Assembly (NCBI GenBank): GCA_031549185.1
Contig: JAVBQG010000018.1
Span: forward strand, 3,469-67,468
From: JAVBQG01 sp031549185
Lineage (GTDB): Bacteria > Synergistota > Synergistia > Synergistales > Synergistaceae
DNA: 64,000 nucleotides
Direction of reading: 5' to 3'
Shown: piece by piece, positions 59,777 to 64,000 of the stretch
Layout: every line of letters starts with the position of its first letter
How positions within the stretch are numbered: position 1 is the stretch's first letter
Position numbers and translations under genes: made by a program
Notes under the pieces: generated by a model
Seen by the model: only the letters and a program-made list of their open reading frames with translations
Told to the model about the DNA's origin: nothing
Database searches by the model: none

Positions 59777-61000
59777 TCAGTGGCGGAAGCGGACGCCGCC
59801 ACCTCCGTGCATGCCTCCACCGAAGTGAGGCGCGGGCATGTGTTGTGAGCCGATACTCTGATGTCCGCGAACGCTGTCGATGTGCGAACCGCCCGTACCT
59901 ACTCCGTCGAATGCCCCGGGAGCACGGTTCGGGATATTGTGCCGGTTGTCGATGTTCGGCGCGTGCTGAATGTTCTGCGGAATATTCGGTGCGTGCGGGA
60001 CATTCTGCGGGACGTTGTGCGGCGTCGGGATCCTGCGTTCTCCGGCGCCTCCTGCGCCGGGTCTCGTGCCGGGCGCACCCGGTTTCATGTGCGAGGCCCC
60101 GCCTTCGAAGCCGGGCTCATGTCCGCGGAAAGAGTCGCGTCCGCGCTCGCCGGCGATGTTGCGGTTCTGGAAGCGCTGCTGCACCTGCGGGTTCTTGTAG
60201 CCCACGCCTCGGCGATGATAGGGATTGTGATTCCAGCGGGAATCGCGAATATCCGTGTGGTTGAAATGGTTATAGCGGTTGACGTTGATGTTGATGTCGC
60301 CGTTATGCCAGTCGCAATCGCCCCAGAAGGCGTATCCGACCGCGAGTCCGAGGCCGAATGAGACCACGTTGCCGGCGTACGAGTAGGCATAGTAGGGGTA
60401 CGGCGGGTATGCAGGATACGGCCACGGTCCGTAGATGATGGCCGGGTCGTAGGAGGGCACGTAGATCACGTCGGGGTTCGGCGAGGTGATCTGGATGATC
60501 GTGGTACCGCCGGAGCTGTCGGTCCTGACGGTCTGTTGCGCGGTGGATTTGAGGTTTCCGGCAGCCTTCGCCTTCGCGCGGAGACGCTGTACTGAGTTCA
60601 TCAGGTCCTTCTGTTGCCCGAGGAAGGCATCGCCCAGGTCCTGGGTCCAGTCGAGGTTGTCGTTCATCATCTTGAGGACGTCCGGAACCGTGACGAGTGA
60701 CTTCACGCTGGGATCCCAGTCCTGTTTGTTCAAGGCGTCCTGCAGCTGCGATCCTTTCAACGAGGAGTTCTGCTGATACCACCGTTCCGCCTCCACGATC
60801 TCGAGGGGATAGGTCGACGCCGCGAACACTTGCGCGAGCAACTCGTCGGAGTACAACGCGATCGGCGAGACGAGCTGATCCAGCTCCTCCTGCGAGTATG
60901 CCGTACCGGACGAAGCATCGGCGGCAAAGGCGGCCGATGACGCTACAAACAAGAAGAGAAGGGACAGAACAACACAAAAGGTATTGCGCGTGCGATGCAT
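59777..61000 (-). CDS. DUF3300 family secreted protein
   Basis: A 407-residue protein with a signal peptide ending AAFAA (about residue 27). The conserved DUF3300 domain (residues 38-235) includes LDQLVSPIALYSDELLAQV, STYPLEIVEAERWYQQN, the DVIYVPSYDPAIIYGPW signature and an aromatic PYPYYAYSY run. The C-terminal 170 residues are low-complexity, rich in Asn, His, Pro, Gly and Arg (HNVPQNVPHAPNIPQNIQHA), and likely disordered. Exported; cell-envelope or cell-surface role unknown. AAGGAGG lies before the ATG, and a promoter is 55 bases upstream. Confidence 0.9.
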   Translation of the reverse strand: MHRTRNTFCVVLSLLFLFVASSAAFAADASSGTAYSQEELDQLVSPIALYSDELLAQVFAASTYPLEIVEAERWYQQNSSLKGSQLQDALNKQDWDPSVKSLVTVPDVLKMMNDNLDWTQDLGDAFLGQQKDLMNSVQRLRAKAKAAGNLKSTAQQTVRTDSSGGTTIIQITSPNPDVIYVPSYDPAIIYGPWPYPAYPPYPYYAYSYAGNVVSFGLGLAVGYAFWGDCDWHNGDININVNRYNHFNHTDIRDSRWNHNPYHRRGVGYKNPQVQQRFQNRNIAGERGRDSFRGHEPGFEGGASHMKPGAPGTRPGAGGAGERRIPTPHNVPQNVPHAPNIPQNIQHAPNIDNRHNIPNRAPGAFDGVGTGGSHIDSVRGHQSIGSQHMPAPHFGGGMHGGGGVRFRH

Positions 61001-61050
61001 CTGATTACCTCCTTGGTTTCTTTCATTTTCTGTAACTCCGTGCGATGAGC

Positions 61051-61079
61051 AGTATACGGGTTAAATTTGACGACAACAA
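61051..61079 (-). promoter_or_regulatory. Promoter of the DUF3300-DUF2950 operon
   Basis: On the minus strand TTGTTG (61079-61074), 17 bases, TATACT (61056-61051). Confidence 0.65.
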
Positions 61080-61141
61080 CAGCGTAAAATGCGTAAGTTG
61101 GTGAGGAAATTAAATGATGTCGTAACATTGTTCGGTTGCTG

Positions 61142-61169
61142 TTGTCATTTTTAGTCGATCGCCTATAAT
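61142..61169 (+). promoter_or_regulatory. Promoter of the chemoreceptor gene
   Basis: TTGTCA (61142-61147), 16 bases, TATAAT (61164-61169). Divergent from the DUF3300 promoter; the two -35 boxes are about 60 bases apart. Confidence 0.7.
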
Positions 61170-61230
61170 GCGACCGATGCGCAAAGCGCGCTCCGCGCGG
61201 GCGCGCCGACATCATTTGGGGGGAATTTTC

Positions 61231-63276
61231 GTGTCGATCAAAAATCGTCTGCTCGCACTTACGCTTGGCGTCATCCTCGCTCTCATTCTGATCACGCTGA
61301 TCAGCTACGTCGCCAGCCGGCAGCTGGTGGTGGAGCAGGTCGCAGATCTGGGCAACGAGACGGCCGCACTGGCGGACGCGGAGGCGACGGCCTTTTTGAA
61401 GGAGAGGCTGAACCTGCTTGAAGCGGCGCTCGGCAGTACGGAGCATATTATTCAGAGCAAGGGTTTTCTCAAGGACGAGATCCTCAAAACCCTCCAGTAT
61501 TGGGGGGCGAAGAGCGAAAAACTGGGCGTCACGGGCATTTATATGGTGATGAACGACGGCACGTACCTGGACAGCACCGGCTGGGAACCCGAAGCCGACT
61601 ACCACCCGAGGGAACAGCAGTGGTACACGCTGCCGATGAAGACGGGCGGGTTGACGTTTACCGATCCCTACATAGACCAGGAGATCAACATCGGCTCCAC
61701 CATCCTCTCCGTGGCGAACACCATCAAAGACAGGGACGGACGGGCGCTCGGCGTCATGGCGATGGACGTCGACCTGGGGGAATTGAGCAAATTCGTCATC
61801 GGGCGCAATATCAACGGAGAAGGCCACGGACTGGTTCTCGACGCGCGCGGGATCGTGGTCAGTCATCCGGAGAAGGACCTCGTCATGAAGCTGAACCTCA
61901 CCCGGACGTCGGATCTGGTATCCGACTCGCTGGCCGGAATCGGACGCGAGATGCAGCAGGGGAAGTCGGGGTACGGTACGTATACCTTTATGGGCTCCCG
62001 CAACGAGATATTCTACCGACCGCTTGAAGGGGGATGGAGCCTCGGCATCGTCGTTCCCATCGCGAAGCTGATGGCTCCGGCCAGGGCGCTCGCCGTGAAG
62101 CAGGCTGCCATCGGTGTTGTCGCTACCCTTCTGCTGGGCGGTTTGCTGTTCTCGGTCTATCGCTCGGTCCTGCGCCCGATCACCAGGTTGCTCAGCGTGA
62201 TGTCCGCGGTGCGCGAAGGGGATATGACGCTCGCCTCGGGTCTGGAAAACAGGGACGAGCTGGGTTCCGTTGCAAGGGCCGTCGACGGAGTGATCTTCGA
62301 CCAGAGGAATTTCCTGCTGCAGCTCCGTGAACAGGGCATACAGATCGACCGCAACACCGAGGAGCTCGACCATACGTTCAAAGACGCGAGGGAGATGGCG
62401 CGGGTCATCGCCGACCGTGCCCGCGAGCTGACACTTGTCGCGGAGGAGAACGCGGACGCTGTGCAGAGCGTGAACGCCAGCATCGAGGAGTTGTCGGCGG
62501 CCGCGACCGGGGCCGCGAACGCGGCGTCGGGCGTGTCGAACGACGCGGAGGATCTCCGGCGCAATGCGGAGGAGTCCGAGGAGATGCTGCGTCGGAACAC
62601 GACGAAGGTCGCGGACATGGCCAAGTCGTTCGAGTCCGTGGCGAGCGTCGTTCGTGAACTCGACGCCAAGGCGAGCAGCATCGACGGAATCGTCTCGACC
62701 ATCACGGGCATAGCGGATCAGACCAACCTGCTGGCCCTGAACGCCGCCATCGAGGCGGCGCGCGCGGGTGACGCGGGGAGAGGGTTTGCCGTCGTGGCGG
62801 AGGAGGTTCGCAAGCTGGCGGAGGAGAGCAACTCGGCGGCGAGCAGGATCGGTGAGCTGGCCCGCGAGATCGTGACGGAGACGGCTTCTGCCGTGAACAA
62901 CGCCTCCGGCGGCGTGAAGCTCGCCTCGACCACGGAGGACGAGACTCGCAAGACGCAGGAACGGTTGTCGGAGGTCATTCTGGCCGTGTCCCGGATCGTC
63001 GATCAGATCCAGAGCGTCGCCGCGACGAGCCAGGAGCAATCGGCCGCCTTGCAGGAGATGACGGGCTCGGTAGACCGCGTATCGTTGGGAGCGGTGCAGA
63101 ACAAGGAGAAATCCGAGGAGATCGCCCGCCAGGTAGACGGCATCACGCGTCGTATCGCCGAGGTCGCGCGGACGGCGGATGCTCTGCGCGGAATGACCGC
63201 CACCAACAACGAGCACATCGCAAGGTATAAACTGGACGAAAGTCCTTCGCGAGGGCAGTTGAAGGCCAAAAATTAA
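61231..63276 (+). CDS. Methyl-accepting chemotaxis protein (dCache-HAMP-MCP)
   Basis: A 681-residue chemoreceptor. Helix 1 is at residues 8-30 (LTLGVILALILITLISYVA). A periplasmic dCache domain follows, with WGAKSEKLGVTGIYMV, YHPREQQWYTLPMK and TDPYIDQE-like TFTDPYIDQEIN typical of amino-acid-sensing Cache domains. Helix 2 lies near residue 300, then HAMP, and a cytoplasmic coiled coil with the hairpin tip LNAAIEAARAGDAGRGFAVV. No CheR-binding pentapeptide ends the chain. The GTG at 61231 is preceded by GGGGGGAA; an ATG at 61168 overlaps the promoter. It implies a Che system and probably flagella elsewhere. Confidence 0.94.
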   Translation: MSIKNRLLALTLGVILALILITLISYVASRQLVVEQVADLGNETAALADAEATAFLKERLNLLEAALGSTEHIIQSKGFLKDEILKTLQYWGAKSEKLGVTGIYMVMNDGTYLDSTGWEPEADYHPREQQWYTLPMKTGGLTFTDPYIDQEINIGSTILSVANTIKDRDGRALGVMAMDVDLGELSKFVIGRNINGEGHGLVLDARGIVVSHPEKDLVMKLNLTRTSDLVSDSLAGIGREMQQGKSGYGTYTFMGSRNEIFYRPLEGGWSLGIVVPIAKLMAPARALAVKQAAIGVVATLLLGGLLFSVYRSVLRPITRLLSVMSAVREGDMTLASGLENRDELGSVARAVDGVIFDQRNFLLQLREQGIQIDRNTEELDHTFKDAREMARVIADRARELTLVAEENADAVQSVNASIEELSAAATGAANAASGVSNDAEDLRRNAEESEEMLRRNTTKVADMAKSFESVASVVRELDAKASSIDGIVSTITGIADQTNLLALNAAIEAARAGDAGRGFAVVAEEVRKLAEESNSAASRIGELAREIVTETASAVNNASGGVKLASTTEDETRKTQERLSEVILAVSRIVDQIQSVAATSQEQSAALQEMTGSVDRVSLGAVQNKEKSEEIARQVDGITRRIAEVARTADALRGMTATNNEHIARYKLDESPSRGQLKAKN

Positions 63277-63376
63277 AAGTTCCCGAGAAGGCATGCGGCT
63301 ATACCCTGGCCCGACGAGCGAAGAACCGGGTTTTTTGCCCTCGAAGGGCCTTTGGGGTCAAAGACGAAACGAGCTC

Positions 63377-63405
63377 TTGACAGCTGAAGGAAGAGAGGGT
63401 ATCAT
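63377..63405 (+). promoter_or_regulatory. Upstream promoter of the DUF3793 gene
   Basis: TTGACA (63377-63382), 17 bases, TATCAT (63400-63405). About 135 bases before the start codon. Confidence 0.6.
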
Positions 63406-63444
63406 TTTTGAGTAATTGTTTCACGTTGCTAACTTAGCTTTGTC

Positions 63445-63473
63445 TTCACGATGTCGCGCAGTTTAACTATAAT
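63445..63473 (+). promoter_or_regulatory. Proximal promoter of the DUF3793 gene
   Basis: TTCACG (63445-63450), 17 bases, TATAAT (63468-63473), about 67 bases before the start codon. The two promoters are in tandem. Confidence 0.55.
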
Positions 63474-63540
63474 GGGTCAAATTTTTTTACGATCGCAATA
63501 GTTAGCTAATACAAACAATCTGATTTGCGGGAGGTCTTTG

Positions 63541-63972
63541 ATGCACACGATCGAAAAATTGATGTCGCTGATCAAAACGCAGAGCACGGAGGATTTCATC
63601 GAGTCGATGATTGTCTGCTTTGCCGCGCCCGTTATTCGCGGAATCAAGTGCGGCAAGCTGCTCAACCTCGTGCGGCGGGGCGAGGATGTCGTTTTTGCGT
63701 GGGAGAACGTCAAAGATGACCTGCTCGCGCGGTTCTCCCTGGAGGCGGCCTGTGTACCCTCCAGGGGAAGCGGATTGCTGCTTTTCATCTACGACCGGGT
63801 TCTGCTCGCGCGTGCGCTGCGTGTCGAGGAGGCTCGCTCGATTCTCCGCGATCTCGGTTACCCCAATCTCCACCTCAAATCAAGCAAGACCTCGCTGAAA
63901 CTGCGCGAGCAGCGTGATAAGATGTTGTTTGAGAAGACACCATCTTTCACCAGCGAGGTGCGATTATTATGA
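63541..63972 (+). CDS. DUF3793 family protein
   Basis: A 143-residue protein resembling DUF3793: APVIRGIKCGKLLNLVR near residue 29, GSGLLLFIYDRVLLARAL in the middle and RSILRDLGYP after it, then a basic tail. No signal peptide or membrane segment. The family occurs mostly in anaerobic Clostridia and Synergistota; function is not known. GGGAGG lies 8 bases before the ATG at 63541; a TTG immediately upstream is less likely. The stop overlaps the next start in ATGA. Family assignment is from memory of the pattern. Confidence 0.7.
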   Translation: MHTIEKLMSLIKTQSTEDFIESMIVCFAAPVIRGIKCGKLLNLVRRGEDVVFAWENVKDDLLARFSLEAACVPSRGSGLLLFIYDRVLLARALRVEEARSILRDLGYPNLHLKSSKTSLKLREQRDKMLFEKTPSFTSEVRLL

Positions 63973-64000
63973 CTCAACCCGACGTAAAATTCCAGGACAA
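63969..64000 (+). CDS. Partial gene cut by the window edge
   Basis: An ATG overlapping the DUF3793 stop opens a frame reading MTQPDVKFQD to the edge. Ten codons are too few to name it. Coupling suggests it works with the DUF3793 protein. Confidence 0.5.
   Translation, partial: MTQPDVKFQD

Noticed and set aside
63329..63375. Terminator after the chemoreceptor gene.
   Set aside because: There is a TTTTTT run after a short CCCG/CGGG pairing, and a GCCCT-CGA-AGGGC hairpin beyond it, but neither arrangement gives a convincing stem followed directly by T residues.
1..64000. Many long open frames antisense to, or out of frame with, known genes (for example opposite purL, nagA, the RND pump and the hybrid kinase).
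   Set aside because: They are by-products of the high GC content. The overlapping strand carries recognisable conserved domains in each case, and the antisense products are arginine-, alanine- or proline-rich with no family motifs.
1..64000. CRISPR array or cas genes, prophage, integrase or toxin-antitoxin pair.
   Set aside because: I found no regularly spaced repeats and no recognisable proteins of these types. The repeats at 37-42 kb are hairpin elements, not arrays.

Overview
The window is GC-rich, densely coded DNA from a diderm bacterium. Lipopolysaccharide-type glycosyltransferases, a complete RND tripartite efflux pump with its outer-membrane channel, and secreted envelope proteins point to an outer membrane. 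The run yicC-remA-gmk-rpoZ-coaBC-priA-der, a PriA that has lost its helicase motifs, a DUF3793 gene, selAB and a purSQLF operon together suggest Synergistota, probably an anaerobe. That placement is inference from gene content and order; no 16S gene or other phylogenetic marker was compared.

Layout. 1-2.8 kb: selA-selB (selenocysteine), minus strand; selB runs off the left edge. 2.9-4.4 kb: a ferritin-like/VIT metal transporter and a metallo-beta-lactamase-fold hydrolase. 4.5-9.1 kb: purS-purQ-purL-purF, minus strand, behind a clear sigma70-type promoter. 9.2-12.2 kb: a secreted rhodanese-like protein without catalytic cysteines and two divergent glycosyltransferases. 12.3-26.2 kb: a long plus-strand housekeeping stretch: nif3-like, trpS, scpA, scpB, rluB-type, HDOD, cmk, plsC, hflX, yicC, remA, gmk, rpoZ, coaBC, priA and der. 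Most neighbours overlap or nearly touch, so they are probably transcribed in a few operons. 26.2-27.5 kb: hup with its own promoter and terminator, then a structured RNA with its own promoter in front of a membrane-anchored J-like protein. 27.5-30.2 kb (minus): hydrolase, rsmA (possibly leaderless) and an anchored unknown.

30.3-37.1 kb: a TetR/AcrR-type repressor whose promoter carries a palindrome closely resembling the E. coli AcrR operator, followed by the RND adaptor, pump and outer-membrane factor. 37.1-42.3 kb is a patchwork: two related hairpin-rich repeats, one MITE-like element, tRNA-Pro(GGG), an iron-sulfur flavoprotein, a Spy-like protein, a nicotinamidase-like hydrolase, a SprA-related protein and an ornithine cyclodeaminase-family enzyme. 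42.2-46.4 kb (minus): three small YqjD/YqjE/YqjK-like membrane proteins, then an N-acetylglucosamine module (nagE-type EIICB, nagA, EIIA). 46.5-49.1 kb: EamA transporter, exonuclease III and a PduX-like GHMP kinase, overlapping.

49.2-52.3 kb holds the least explained module: a zinc-ribbon/proline-rich protein followed by two related multi-span membrane proteins, the second with its own zinc ribbon. Then come a pilin-like protein, a lytic transglycosylase and a small membrane protein (minus), a dCache-HAMP-PAS hybrid histidine kinase with an overlapping EamA gene, a DUF2950/DUF3300 pair (minus), a divergent chemoreceptor, and a DUF3793 gene coupled to a gene cut by the right edge.

Limits: all homology calls come from reading motifs by eye. 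No database search, folding program or codon statistics were run.
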